Part shown: positions 8,768-17,091 of the stretch, one piece after another
Position numbering within the stretch: the stretch's first letter is position 1
Layout of the letters: each line of letters opens with the position of its first letter
NCBI RefSeq assembly: GCF_024972755.1
Contig: NZ_CP087724.1
Location: 1,736,001 to 1,800,000, forward strand
Source of the DNA: Halanaeroarchaeum sp. HSR-CO
GTDB lineage: Archaea > Halobacteriota > Halobacteria > Halobacteriales > Halobacteriaceae
Length of the DNA stretch: 64,000 nucleotides
Direction: 5' to 3'
Notes under the pieces: generated by a model
Told to the model about the DNA's origin: nothing
The model's database searches: none
What the model saw: only the letters and a program-made list of their open reading frames with translations
Program-made: the position numbers and the translations under genes

Positions 8768-9775
8768 TCATCGGGCGAACCTCCGTTCGAGGAATTTCAC
8801 GAGCAGGAACGCCGCGAGCCGTTCGGTCCCCTCCGTCGAGTCGTACCGGGGGGCGACCTCCATCATGTCGATGGCACCGACGGCGTCGTGTTCGCCCAGC
8901 ACGCTCATCGCCTCGAGAGCCTGCTGAGAGGAGAGACCGGCGGGCGCGGGGGTTCCGGTACCGGGGGCAAATCCTGGATCCACCGAGTCGATGTCGAAGG
9001 TGACGTACACCGCATCGGTCCCTGCCGCGGCGGCCTCGATGGCATCGACGATGACCGCACCCATCCCCCGCCGTTCGACCTCGCTCATCGGGAACAGGTT
9101 GAGGCCGCTCTCGTCGGCGAACTCGAAGAAGTCCGGCGATTCGTAGCCGCGGATCCCGACCTGGCTGACCGAGTCGTAGTCCACGTTCGGCAGGTCGGCG
9201 ATGCGGGCGGTGCTGGACCCGTGGAAGTCGGTGCCGAAGACCGGACTCTCGGCGACGGTGTCGGTGTGGGCGTCGATCTGGACGAGACCGATCCGGTCGA
9301 AGTCGGTCCCCTCGGCGAACCCCCGGAAGGCAGGGAAACTGCAGTAGTGGTCGCCGCCGAGCATGATGGGGAACGTCTGGGCGGCGACCGTCGCGGCGTG
9401 TGCCGTGATGCTCTCGCCCGTCTTCTCGTGGTCCATCGGGAACACCGGCACGTCGCCGACGTCGGCCACCGAGAACTGGCCGAAGTCGATCTGGTCGCCG
9501 TTGCGCATGTCGGTCAGTTCGCCCTTGTACTGGGAGAGGTACGCCCACCAGTGACTGGCCTTCCGTATCGCGCCAGGGCCGTATCGGGCACCGGGCCGAT
9601 TCGACGCCGCGCCGTCGTAGGGGACGCCGAAAACTGCCGCGTCGACGTCGTCGACGTCGTCGATGGCCCGGGCCTCCCCCTTGAGGAACGTGTCGAGACC
9701 GGCGTACGCCAGTTCGACGTCGGAACCGGCCGTCGATTCACGGAACGCGGTCGCCCGGTCACGCGGGTCGCTCAT
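8768..9775 (-). CDS. Ureohydrolase (agmatinase/arginase family)
   Basis: A 335-residue dimanganese ureohydrolase that releases urea from a guanidino compound. Metal-binding motifs are all present: GGDHY (140-144), DAHTD (168-172), and FDIDSVDPGFAPGTGTP further on. The family includes agmatinase, arginase, guanidinobutyrase and formimidoylglutamase, and the motifs do not separate them. The ATG at 9775 was chosen because GAGGGGG precedes it by 7-8 bases and the residues before it look non-homologous. That ATG overlaps the stop of a 64-65 codon upstream ORF (ATGA). Placement behind a polyamine-type ABC importer and a nitrilase suggests breakdown of an imported guanidino compound. Confidence 0.9.
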   Translation of the reverse strand: MSDPRDRATAFRESTAGSDVELAYAGLDTFLKGEARAIDDVDDVDAAVFGVPYDGAASNRPGARYGPGAIRKASHWWAYLSQYKGELTDMRNGDQIDFGQFSVADVGDVPVFPMDHEKTGESITAHAATVAAQTFPIMLGGDHYCSFPAFRGFAEGTDFDRIGLVQIDAHTDTVAESPVFGTDFHGSSTARIADLPNVDYDSVSQVGIRGYESPDFFEFADESGLNLFPMSEVERRGMGAVIVDAIEAAAAGTDAVYVTFDIDSVDPGFAPGTGTPAPAGLSSQQALEAMSVLGEHDAVGAIDMMEVAPRYDSTEGTERLAAFLLVKFLERRFAR

Positions 9776-9969
9776 TGAGTTACCCCCTCGCCCCGCCCCA
9801 GTGGCTCGGTCGGTGCCCACGATCGACCGGGCCGCTTTCGTCCGCTGGAACCTGGCCGGTCGTCAACTCGGTCGGTCGCGCTCCCTGCGATACTCCGGTC
9901 GATCGGGACGGACACGCCGAACCGTACGGCGACGGCCGCGTCCATCGAATAGGTGTTGCTCGTCATCAT
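9772..9969 (-). CDS. Possible small protein upstream of ureohydrolase
   Basis: A 65-codon ORF starting MMTSNTYSMDAAVAVRFG and ending exactly on the ureohydrolase ATG (ATGA overlap, a common sign of translational coupling in this genome). A TATA-like TGTTTATTG at about 10013-10022 and a palindrome at 9991-10007 lie just upstream. GGAG is present but directly abuts the ATG, so it is too close for a good ribosome binding site. The C-terminal half is rich in Arg, Gly and Pro with no fold I recognise. It could be a leader peptide, a small regulator, or a chance ORF in GC-rich DNA. Confidence 0.33.
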   Translation of the reverse strand: MMTSNTYSMDAAVAVRFGVSVPIDRSIAGSATDRVDDRPGSSGRKRPGRSWAPTEPLGRGEGVTQ

Positions 9970-9990
9970 CTCCAGGTGGTGTTGGTGTGT

Positions 9991-10022
9991 CACCACAACT
10001 CGTGGTGCCCTGGCAATAAACA
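9991..10022 (-). promoter_or_regulatory. Promoter with palindromic operator candidate
   Basis: On the minus strand a TGTTTATTG box (10013-10022) resembles a haloarchaeal TATA element. Between it and the expected start site lies CACCA-caactcg-TGGTG (9991-10007), a 5-bp inverted repeat, with a further GGTGTTGGTG nearby. A repressor bound here would block the ureohydrolase/aminotransferase genes. Seen in sequence; function inferred. Confidence 0.4.
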
Positions 10023-10086
10023 TTCGCAAGGAGGAGTCAGGAAGGCACCGACCGACAGCCAGCACTCCAGCGGCGACGCCATCAGT

Positions 10087-10911
10087 CTAGTCCCGATCGT
10101 AGACGGCCGGCCGTCTGTCCTCGAGGACGTGATCGCGGTCGGTCAACGACTTCTCTCGAGCCAGGTGCAGGTCACAGTCGACGGCGACCGAGTGACTACC
10201 GCGGTCGGGAAGCGGTCCGGCGACCGGGAGCCCATCCTGGTCGACGACGACGCTCTGTCCCTCGAACCGGACGCCGCGCTCCGTTCCAGCACGGTCTGCA
10301 CAGGCGACGAATACCCGGTTGGCGTTGGCGTTCGCGATCGCCTGATGGATCCCCATCGTCCAGCTTGCCGGGCGTTCGGGCGGTTCGGGAACCCAGTTCG
10401 TGGGAACGGCGACGATGTCGACGCCAGCGCGGGCCTGCGTCCCCGTGAGTTCCGGGAACCAGAGGTCGTTGCAGATCTGCACCCCGAGCCGCCCGAACGG
10501 CGTCTCGAAGACGGGCACGTCATCGCCCGGTTCGAACCACCGCTTCTCGTCGTGCCACAGGTGGATCTTTCGGTACACCCCCTCGACGCCGTCGGGCGAG
10601 ACGACCAACGCGCTGTTGTACAGCCGCTCTCCGTCGACCTCGGGGAATCCCCCGACGATCCACGTCTCGGTCTCGGCCGCGACCGACGTCCACGCGTCCG
10701 CCGTGGGACCGTCGTTCCGTTCGGCGACGTCGACGACCGCCGAGCGCGATTCGAAGACGTACCCGGAGGTCGCCAGTTCCGGCAGCACGACGAGGTCGGC
10801 GTCCGCCTGGGCCCGGATCGCGTCGACCGTCTCGGCACGGTTCTCCGCGACCTGTCCGAATTCCGGGACCGTCTGGACGACTGCGACGCGGGTCCCGCCG
10901 TCGTCGGTCAC
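10087..10911 (-). CDS. Nitrilase-superfamily carbon-nitrogen hydrolase
   Basis: A 274-residue amidase of the nitrilase superfamily, with the Glu-Lys-Cys triad at E45 (LPELATSGY), K115 (YRKIHLW) and C147 (VQICNDLWFPE). It starts at a GTG (10911) that overlaps the stop of the permease gene (GTGA), so it is translationally coupled to the ABC importer. Members hydrolyse N-carbamoyl-putrescine, omega-amides or simple amides; the ICNDLWFPE motif does not define the substrate. With a polyamine-type importer and a ureohydrolase alongside, an N-carbamoyl or amide intermediate of guanidino-compound breakdown is the likely substrate. Longer in-frame ORF upstream is a shadow of the permease. Confidence 0.88.
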   Translation of the reverse strand: MTDDGGTRVAVVQTVPEFGQVAENRAETVDAIRAQADADLVVLPELATSGYVFESRSAVVDVAERNDGPTADAWTSVAAETETWIVGGFPEVDGERLYNSALVVSPDGVEGVYRKIHLWHDEKRWFEPGDDVPVFETPFGRLGVQICNDLWFPELTGTQARAGVDIVAVPTNWVPEPPERPASWTMGIHQAIANANANRVFVACADRAGTERGVRFEGQSVVVDQDGLPVAGPLPDRGSHSVAVDCDLHLAREKSLTDRDHVLEDRRPAVYDRD

Positions 10912-12767
10912 TCCCAGATGCCTCCCGACAGGCGGTCGATGGCCGTCATCACGACGACGGTGAGCGCGATGAACACCGTGCTGGCTGCCGCGATGGTCGG
11001 CGGATAGGAGTACCGGAGTTGATTGAATATCTGGATCGGGATGGTGTCGACGAGGAACAGCGACAGGAGCCACGCGATGATGTACTCGTTCAACGAGAGG
11101 ATGAACGCGAACAGGGCGCCAGAGATCACGTTCGTCCGCAACAGCGGGTACGTAATCGTCCTGATCGTGCGGACCGGTCCAGCCCCGAGGTTCATCGCCG
11201 CCTCCTCGAAGGTCCGATCGATCTCCCGGAGGCCCTGCGTGATGAGGATGAAGGGGAAGGGTGCGTAGAAGATCCCGTGGGCGACGACGATGCTCAGCCG
11301 ACTCCCCGCGAGGCCGAACTGCAGGAAGAAGACGAGGAATGCCACCCCGATGATCACCGGCGGGATCAAAATAGGGAGGACGCCGACGGTCGCGAGGGCG
11401 CGTCCGAAGGGGTACTCGAACCGGTCGATGGCGAACGCCAGGATCCCGCCGATCGAGGTCGCGAGGAGGGCCGCCGCGACGGCGATGAACAGACTGTTCG
11501 CGAGCGCTCCCGTCCACGCCGGATTCGTGAAGAACTCCACGTACCACTGCGCCGAGACGCCACCCGGCGGGAAGGTCAGGAACTGCTCGGGCGTCACCGA
11601 GATGGCCACGATGATCGCCAGCGGAGCCGTGACGAACACCATCACGGCAGCGACGTAGGTGCGAAAGGCCGCTCCGAGGATCGCTTCCCGCCGGTTCGCG
11701 TCCACCGCGGCGATGGGTCGTCCCAGTGTTCGACCGAAGGCGGCGATTACCGCCGGGAGACCGGTCGCGGCGAATCCACGTCGGAGGAGCGCGCCGAGGC
11801 GTTCGAGCAAGCCGCCAGCGCTTCCCGCGTACCTACCCGTGCTCTCGCCATCGATGGCATCGGTCCCGCCGAGGTCGCCGGTCGTGACGTTGGTCACCCG
11901 GAGAAGGACCCAGAGGAACGCCAGGACGACGACGATGAGACCGAAACTCATCGCGGCCCCGAAGGGGTAGTTGCTCTCGCTCATGATCTGCTGTTCGATC
12001 AACACCGGGAGCGTGCGCTGGGCGGTCCCTCCCAGGAGACGGGGCATGACGTACGCCCCGAGGGCCAGGATGAACACGAGGGCGGTGCCGCTGGCGATGC
12101 CGTTCTTCGAGAGTGGCAGCGTCACTTTCCGGAACGTACGCACGGGGCCGGCGCCCAGGTTCTTCGAAGCCTCGAGGAGTTCGCCGTCGATGTTCCGCAG
12201 GCTGCTGTACAGCGTGAGGATCATGAAGGGAAGGAAGACGTAGACCATGCCGACGACGAGCGCCCAGTACCCCGGGAAGAACGACTGTGGTTCGGGGATG
12301 AGTCCGAGGGCGACGCCGACGGAGCTGGCGATCCCGCCCGACGCCAGAATGACCTGCCAGGCGTACGCCCGGATCACGTAGGTCACCCACAGCGAGGAGA
12401 CGATGGTCACGAGGAGCACGCTGCGCAGGCGCGAGGAGTCGATGCGAGCGAGAAAGTACGCCAGCGGATAGCCCAGCAGCAAGGAGACGCCGGCGGTCAC
12501 CAGCGAGAGTTCGATGGTGACCCACAGTTGCCCCATGTACAGCGAGCTACCGAGAAAGCGCCGGTAGTTCTCGAGGGTCAGCCCCATCTCGTACTGCCCG
12601 CCGGGGATATTGACCCAGAAGCTAAAGACCACCAGCAGGCCGAGCGGGACCATGAAGATGGCCACCAGCCAGGCCAGTGGATACGAGAGGACGTACCAGC
12701 GCGAGCGAGCGCGGCGGCCAGCGCGACCGGCGGGCGTCGCGTCGTCGGTGGAGGATTCCGTCGTCAT
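10908..12767 (-). CDS. Fused two-domain ABC permease, PotB-PotC type
   Basis: A 619-residue membrane protein that joins two MetI-like permease halves usually encoded separately (PotB and PotC, about 270-290 aa each). Each half has about six transmembrane helices and its own EAA cytoplasmic loop: EASKNLGAGPVRTFRKV near residue 199 and EEAAMNLGAGPVRTIRT near residue 521. The linker at about 300-355 is hydrophilic. The fusion would contact two copies of the ATPase encoded immediately upstream (3-base gap). Substrate class by family: spermidine/putrescine, iron(III) or thiamine; the operon context favours a polyamine or guanidino compound. Confidence 0.9.
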   Translation of the reverse strand: MTTESSTDDATPAGRAGRRARSRWYVLSYPLAWLVAIFMVPLGLLVVFSFWVNIPGGQYEMGLTLENYRRFLGSSLYMGQLWVTIELSLVTAGVSLLLGYPLAYFLARIDSSRLRSVLLVTIVSSLWVTYVIRAYAWQVILASGGIASSVGVALGLIPEPQSFFPGYWALVVGMVYVFLPFMILTLYSSLRNIDGELLEASKNLGAGPVRTFRKVTLPLSKNGIASGTALVFILALGAYVMPRLLGGTAQRTLPVLIEQQIMSESNYPFGAAMSFGLIVVVLAFLWVLLRVTNVTTGDLGGTDAIDGESTGRYAGSAGGLLERLGALLRRGFAATGLPAVIAAFGRTLGRPIAAVDANRREAILGAAFRTYVAAVMVFVTAPLAIIVAISVTPEQFLTFPPGGVSAQWYVEFFTNPAWTGALANSLFIAVAAALLATSIGGILAFAIDRFEYPFGRALATVGVLPILIPPVIIGVAFLVFFLQFGLAGSRLSIVVAHGIFYAPFPFILITQGLREIDRTFEEAAMNLGAGPVRTIRTITYPLLRTNVISGALFAFILSLNEYIIAWLLSLFLVDTIPIQIFNQLRYSYPPTIAAASTVFIALTVVVMTAIDRLSGGIWE

Positions 12768-12770
12768 CGA

Positions 12771-13886
12771 TTACCCCGTCACGATCCGACAGTCCGCGCG
12801 GTCCACCGAGACGGCCACCCGATCGCCGGGCGATCGGCGCGTCGATCCGCTCTGGCGGACCACGATCAGTTCCCGTCCGTGTTCGGTCTCCAGACGATAC
12901 TCGACGCTGCTGCCCAGATGGCGTTTGAACGTGATCTCGCCGGTGTATCGGTTGTCGGCGGCCGAGTCGGTTCGGTCGGCCGTTTCGCGCTCGTCGGTCG
13001 CCGTCGCCGCGTCGATCGATTCGAACGCGAACCGTTCGGGGCGAACGACCGCCGACACGCGATCCCCGACCGCGGCAGTACCTGTGTTACCCGCGGTAAT
13101 CTGCAGGTCTCCCGCATCCACGGTGACTCCATCGTCGTCCGCCGCGACGACCTCCCCGTCGAAGACGTTCGCGGTCCCGAGAAAATCGGCGACGAAGCGG
13201 GTCTCGGGGTGGTCGTATACCTCCTCCGGTGGCCCGACCTGCTCGAACGTCCCTGCGTTCATCACGGCGATGCGATCGGACATCGTCAGCGCCTCCTCCT
13301 GGTTGTGCGTGACGAAGACGGTGGTAATCCCGACGTCCTGCTGGATACGGCGTAACTCGACTTGCATCTGCTCGCGCAGTTTCTTGTCGAGGCTCGCTAG
13401 CGGTTCGTCTAGCAACAGGGCATCGGGTTTCGGTGCCAGTGCCCGCGCCAGCGCGATCCGCTGTTGCTGGCCGCCGGAGAGCTGTTCGGGATAGCGTTCG
13501 CCGAGCTCCGGTAGCTCCACCAGTTCGAGCATCTCCGCGACGCGAGCGTCGATCTCCTCGCGGTCGTATCCGCCTTCGGCTTCCATGCCGTAGGCAACGT
13601 TCTCCGCGACGGTCAGGTGTGGGAACAACGCGAAATCCTGGAAGACCATTCCCGTGTGTCGCTCGTACGGTGGCACGTCCGTGACGTCCTGGCCCGCGAT
13701 GTGGACCCGCCCCGACGTCGGCATTTCGAAGCCGGCGATCGTTCGCAGGGTGGTCGTCTTCCCACAGCCCGAGGGGCCGACGAGCGTGACGAACTCGCCG
13801 CTCTTGATCTCGAGGTCGATACCGTCGACGGCGAGCACATCGCTCCCGTACCGCTTCGTGATTCCCGTGAGTGAAATTCCGCTCAT
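12771..13886 (-). CDS. ABC transporter ATP-binding protein, PotA/FbpC type
   Basis: A 371-residue ATPase. Walker A GPSGCGKTTT, Q-loop, signature LSGGQQQR, Walker B ALLLDEPLAS and the H-loop FVTHNQEEALTMSD are all present in the first 240 residues. A C-terminal TOBE/MOP-like domain follows (about 245-371), as in PotA, MalK and FbpC. It powers the fused permease encoded 3 bases downstream and receives substrate from the lipoprotein encoded 3 bases upstream. Complete and with no odd features. The specificity is set by its partners. Confidence 0.93.
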   Translation of the reverse strand: MSGISLTGITKRYGSDVLAVDGIDLEIKSGEFVTLVGPSGCGKTTTLRTIAGFEMPTSGRVHIAGQDVTDVPPYERHTGMVFQDFALFPHLTVAENVAYGMEAEGGYDREEIDARVAEMLELVELPELGERYPEQLSGGQQQRIALARALAPKPDALLLDEPLASLDKKLREQMQVELRRIQQDVGITTVFVTHNQEEALTMSDRIAVMNAGTFEQVGPPEEVYDHPETRFVADFLGTANVFDGEVVAADDDGVTVDAGDLQITAGNTGTAAVGDRVSAVVRPERFAFESIDAATATDERETADRTDSAADNRYTGEITFKRHLGSSVEYRLETEHGRELIVVRQSGSTRRSPGDRVAVSVDRADCRIVTG

Positions 13887-13889
13887 TCA

Positions 13890-14996
13890 CTACTCGATGA
13901 GGAACTCGTTCCAGCGCTCTTTGACCCAGTCTTCTTGCTCGACGTAGAGTTCGTACTTCGGCACGATGGCCGCTCCGGGACCGGGGCCGGCGATCGTCTC
14001 GTACATGTCGTCGTCGATCTCGGAGTACTGGCGTTCGATGGTTGGACTCGTGTAGAGGTTCTCGGCGATCCGGTCCTGGATCGATGGCTGGCTGGCGAAG
14101 TCGATGAACTCTCTGGCCTGCTCGGTCAGGTCCGTCGAGGCCAGCGTCACCCAGTGGCCGGAGTCCAGGATGGACCCCTCCTCGACGAAGTTGGACTGCA
14201 CGGGGGCCCCTTCGTCCTGCATGACCAGCGTGACGTCGTTGTACAGCATCCCGGCGGGGACCTCGGCATCCCGGAGTCGCTGTTGGAAGTCCGCCTCGTT
14301 CTCGTACCAGAAGTTGGCCTGTGGCTTGACCTCCTCGAGTTTCTCCAGGACCTCGAGGACGCCGTCCTGGGTGTCGAGGATCTCTTTCCCGTCGAAGTGA
14401 ACCGTGGCGGTCACCTCGAGCAAAAAGGAGTTCGACGCGTAGCTGAGCAGGCCGAGTTGATCCTCGTACTGGTCGTCCCAGAGCGCCTGCCAGGTGTCGA
14501 TCGGTTCCTCGATGACCTCCGTGTTCTGGACGAGGTTGATGTACCACGACAGCGCCCCGATGCTGGGGATACCGTCGTCCGTCTCCTTGACCAGCCCGTC
14601 GCTGATGTACTGGAGGTTCTCGAACTCGTCGCCGCCCCACAGGTGCCAGAGGTCGGAGTTCATTCCCTTGAGGACGCCGGTGTTCGACATGATCGCGACG
14701 TCGACCGGCGCCTCGCCGGCCGAGACCGCGTTCTCGTACTGTGTCAGGGCCTCCTCCGCCGTCGGCGAGGCCTCCGATTCCACCTCGTAGTCGACCTCCT
14801 CGCTGAACGGAGCGAACAGCTGTTCGTCCAGAACTTCCTTGAACACGCCGCCGTAGACGGCGACGGTCAGCGGGCCGCTCGGTTCGTCACCGCCGAGACC
14901 GGCACACCCCGCAAGCCCCGAGAGGGCGATGGCGCCGGTCCCCGCGGCAGTCGTCTTGAGGAACTCACGTCGACCGAAAGAATGCGTCTCTGGCAT
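13890..14996 (-). CDS. Tat-exported solute-binding lipoprotein, PotD-like
   Basis: A 368-residue extracellular binding protein. The N-terminus has a twin-arginine motif (GRREFLK) followed by a hydrophobic stretch and a lipobox LAGC, so it is folded inside, exported by Tat and anchored as a lipoprotein, the usual haloarchaeal solution. The mature part follows the spermidine/putrescine-binding (SBP family 1/8) pattern: TVAVYGGVFKEVLDEQ, then SGEAPVDVAIMSN and GALSWYINLVQNTE. The ATG at 14996 has AAGGTAAC 6 bases upstream. First gene of the operon that continues into the ATPase, fused permease, nitrilase, ureohydrolase and aminotransferase. Confidence 0.9.
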   Translation of the reverse strand: MPETHSFGRREFLKTTAAGTGAIALSGLAGCAGLGGDEPSGPLTVAVYGGVFKEVLDEQLFAPFSEEVDYEVESEASPTAEEALTQYENAVSAGEAPVDVAIMSNTGVLKGMNSDLWHLWGGDEFENLQYISDGLVKETDDGIPSIGALSWYINLVQNTEVIEEPIDTWQALWDDQYEDQLGLLSYASNSFLLEVTATVHFDGKEILDTQDGVLEVLEKLEEVKPQANFWYENEADFQQRLRDAEVPAGMLYNDVTLVMQDEGAPVQSNFVEEGSILDSGHWVTLASTDLTEQAREFIDFASQPSIQDRIAENLYTSPTIERQYSEIDDDMYETIAGPGPGAAIVPKYELYVEQEDWVKERWNEFLIE

Positions 14997-15002
14997 GATT
15001 TC

Positions 15003-15042
15003 GTTACCTTGAGACACAATCACAGGGTTTGGTACATAAGCC
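15003..15042 (-). promoter_or_regulatory. Promoter and RBS of the ABC/ureohydrolase operon
   Basis: On the minus strand GGCTTATGTA (15033-15042) is a TATA-like box. The start site expected about 25 bases downstream would leave a short leader containing AAGGTAAC (15003-15010), a weak Shine-Dalgarno, before the ATG at 14996. Confidence 0.4.
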
Positions 15043-15137
15043 TTGCCTCCTCCGCCGTGCGGTTCCGCCGCCTGACGCACCGACGAGCGGGACCAGCCGG
15101 GGCAAGGCTCAAGCGCCCGCTCGCCGAACCCTGGGGC

Positions 15138-15608
15138 ATGACCGACGACTCCTGGCAGGACCGCGTGGTTGGTGCCCGGATGGCGGTGGACTCGGATTTC
15201 GAAGACCGCGTCACTGGCTCATCCTTTTCCAGACAGCAGTGGAGTCTCATCATGACGGCGACGGCGTTCGAGATCGTGGACGCCGACGACCCCGACAGGG
15301 CCCGCATCGTCGCCAACACCGACGAACTCGATGCGATCCTCCCGGAACTCGACGAGATCGAACGACAGATGGGGGCGATGGCCGGGAGGGACTCGAACCA
15401 AACGGCCGCGGGAGATGGACTATTCGGCTCCATCGCCAGCGCACTCGGCCTCAACAATGGCGACGGGTCAGACGACGACGCAGCCCGGCGTGCGGAGGCG
15501 ATCGATCTGGTGGAAGCGTATGCAACCCAACTCCAGGACCACCTCGAAGCGAACGGCCGGTGGGAAGAGATTCGGGAGATGGCAGCGTCGGCAGACGATA
15601 GCGAGTGA
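15138..15608 (+). CDS. DUF5799-like haloarchaeal protein of unknown function
   Basis: A 156-residue acidic, soluble protein starting MTDDSWQDRVVGARMAVDSDF. The pattern (short basic start, a QQWSLIMTATAFEI strand, then DPDRARIVANT and a PELDEIERQMGAM helix) is one I associate with the haloarchaea-specific DUF5799 family, but I cannot confirm this without a search. Its C-terminal half has a Gly/Asp-rich linker (about 95-110) and an amphipathic helix. It is divergent from the ABC operon and convergent with the histidine kinase gene. No catalytic motif is visible. Longer in-frame translation upstream is an antisense shadow of the lipoprotein gene. Confidence 0.75.
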   Translation: MTDDSWQDRVVGARMAVDSDFEDRVTGSSFSRQQWSLIMTATAFEIVDADDPDRARIVANTDELDAILPELDEIERQMGAMAGRDSNQTAAGDGLFGSIASALGLNNGDGSDDDAARRAEAIDLVEAYATQLQDHLEANGRWEEIREMAASADDSE

Positions 15609-15657
15609 GGGCGCCGGCACCGTTGCTGGCAATGTCTCGGCAGCCACCGGAGAACGA

Positions 15658-16806
15658 TCAGGGTCTGCTTCGAGGCATCGTCGCGGTGACGGTCGTCCCG
15701 GAATCGTCGGAGGAAACCGCGAAGTCGCCGCCAAATCGTTCGATGATGGTCATCGAGATGTGAAGGCCCGTCCCGGGCGAGAGCGAATCGAGGAACGCGT
15801 CGCTCTCTTCTACCCCCAACCCAGGCCCGTTGTCCTCGATCTGAACCGTCACGTCGTCCTGGGTGTTCGAAAATACGGACACCTCGACTTCGGGGTCGCG
15901 CGCGTCGTTGTGTTCGATCGCATTGGTCACGAGATTCACGAATGCCCGAGATAGTAACTCGTTTGCTCGCACGTACATCGACGAATCGGGCGTCTGGACG
16001 CTGATCGTTGCCTCGGGATGGCTGTGCTGGACGTCCGCGACCACCTCCGCTACGATATCGACGACGTCCATCTGCAGGAGAAGTTTATCTGACGTCAACT
16101 GGCTAACCGATGTCGAAACCGCTTCAATCTCTTCGACGTGACGCTCGATCGTCTCCACCTCCTCGAGGACAGCGGGGTCCTCACTGGTGGTCTTGATTAG
16201 ATCAATTCGACCATAGAGGACCGTCAGAATGTTCGGGATGTCGTGTCCGACCAGGTAGTTCAACAGCTGGAACCGATCTCGGTCCGCCTCGATCCGGTCG
16301 ATGTACTCGGTCAGTTCGGCGGTCATCGTGGAGAGCAGCTGCCCGAACCGTCCAGGGACCTGCTCGTCGAGGACGGGGTCGTCGAACTCCTGGGAGGCGA
16401 GTGCGGTCGCCTGGTCGGCGACCAACTGGAGGTTGTCGACCATCGCAGCGAACGCGGACACCAGCTCCGCAATTTCGTCGTCGTGTCTCGTGGTGGGGGT
16501 GGTCGTCTGGATCTCACCGTTTGCAATGTCTGTCGCCGCGGCTTCGAGGCCCGCTATCGGTTCCAGGAGATCCCGTCTGACGATCAGAACCGTGTTGGCG
16601 AACGCAACGATCGCGAAGACGAACAGCACCGCGGCGAGGTCGACCCGCAGTGGACCGGTGAAAAATAGCGGGATTGCGGCCTGGCCGATCGAGACGACGA
16701 ACTGGATGCCCACCGCCACGAGAATTTTATCCCGGATGGACTCCGAGATTCCCAATGCCTCGATCGTCCACCAGAGGCCGGCTTCGTATCTCGATACGAG
16801 CGACAT
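15658..16806 (-). CDS. Membrane histidine kinase with HAMP-like linker
   Basis: A 382-residue sensor kinase. Two transmembrane helices (about 29-49 and 56-76) enclose almost no external loop, followed by a HAMP-like segment (EPIAGLEAAATDIANGEI) and a dimerisation helix with the phospho-acceptor His188 in LVGHDIPNIL. The ATPase domain has an N-box (VTNAIEHND), a G1 box (DNGPGLG) and a G2 segment (SPGTGLHIS). With no large extracellular domain, it probably senses a membrane or internal cue. Start at 16806 was chosen because upstream residues lack homology and a GATTATTACC box lies about 24 bases before. It is divergent from the HalX response regulator across a repeat-containing spacer, its likely partner. 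Confidence 0.9.
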   Translation of the reverse strand: MSLVSRYEAGLWWTIEALGISESIRDKILVAVGIQFVVSIGQAAIPLFFTGPLRVDLAAVLFVFAIVAFANTVLIVRRDLLEPIAGLEAAATDIANGEIQTTTPTTRHDDEIAELVSAFAAMVDNLQLVADQATALASQEFDDPVLDEQVPGRFGQLLSTMTAELTEYIDRIEADRDRFQLLNYLVGHDIPNILTVLYGRIDLIKTTSEDPAVLEEVETIERHVEEIEAVSTSVSQLTSDKLLLQMDVVDIVAEVVADVQHSHPEATISVQTPDSSMYVRANELLSRAFVNLVTNAIEHNDARDPEVEVSVFSNTQDDVTVQIEDNGPGLGVEESDAFLDSLSPGTGLHISMTIIERFGGDFAVSSDDSGTTVTATMPRSRP

Positions 16807-16931
16807 GCTACATTCGCCCCTGGTGGTGGTAATAATCGCTTCGAAACCGCGAAGATTGTTATGGAAGTTCGCGATGATCGTCCATTGGTGGTCCAGATCG
16901 CCCACGAGCAGACAGTCGCGTCGTCGGTTGG

Positions 16932-17010
16932 GCCTGGCCAAATTGTCATCAGTCGACGAATGTGCCTGGCCAAATTGTCATCAGTCGACGATCGTGCCTG
17001 GACAAAATGT
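16932..17010. repeat. Three 32-bp-spaced direct repeats in divergent promoter
   Basis: GCCTGGCCAAATTGTCATCAGTCGACGA occurs at 16932-16959 and again, identically, at 16964-16991. A third, partial and diverged unit (GCCTGGACAAAATGT) starts at 16996. The starts are exactly 32 bases apart, i.e. about three helical turns. The array lies between the divergent histidine kinase (start 16806) and response regulator (start 17092). It looks like a set of binding sites on one DNA face or a small tandem duplication. Confidence 0.85.
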
Positions 17011-17091
17011 AAACACCACAGGATTTCTTGCCGAAATTTCGTCCACAGGTTAAAGGTGGTATGAGGCGAAGGGGCCACACACAGAAATTAT

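Noticed and set aside
11019-13355. A 778-codon open frame on the plus strand opposite the ABC permease and ATPase
   Set aside because: It mirrors real genes on the other strand, is rich in Arg/Asp/Glu without motifs, and arises from the GC-rich codon pattern. The minus-strand frames have complete ABC motifs.
16932-17010. The 32-bp spaced repeats as a CRISPR array
   Set aside because: Only two full units and one partial, separated by 4 bases rather than spacers of about 30-40 bases, and no cas gene nearby.
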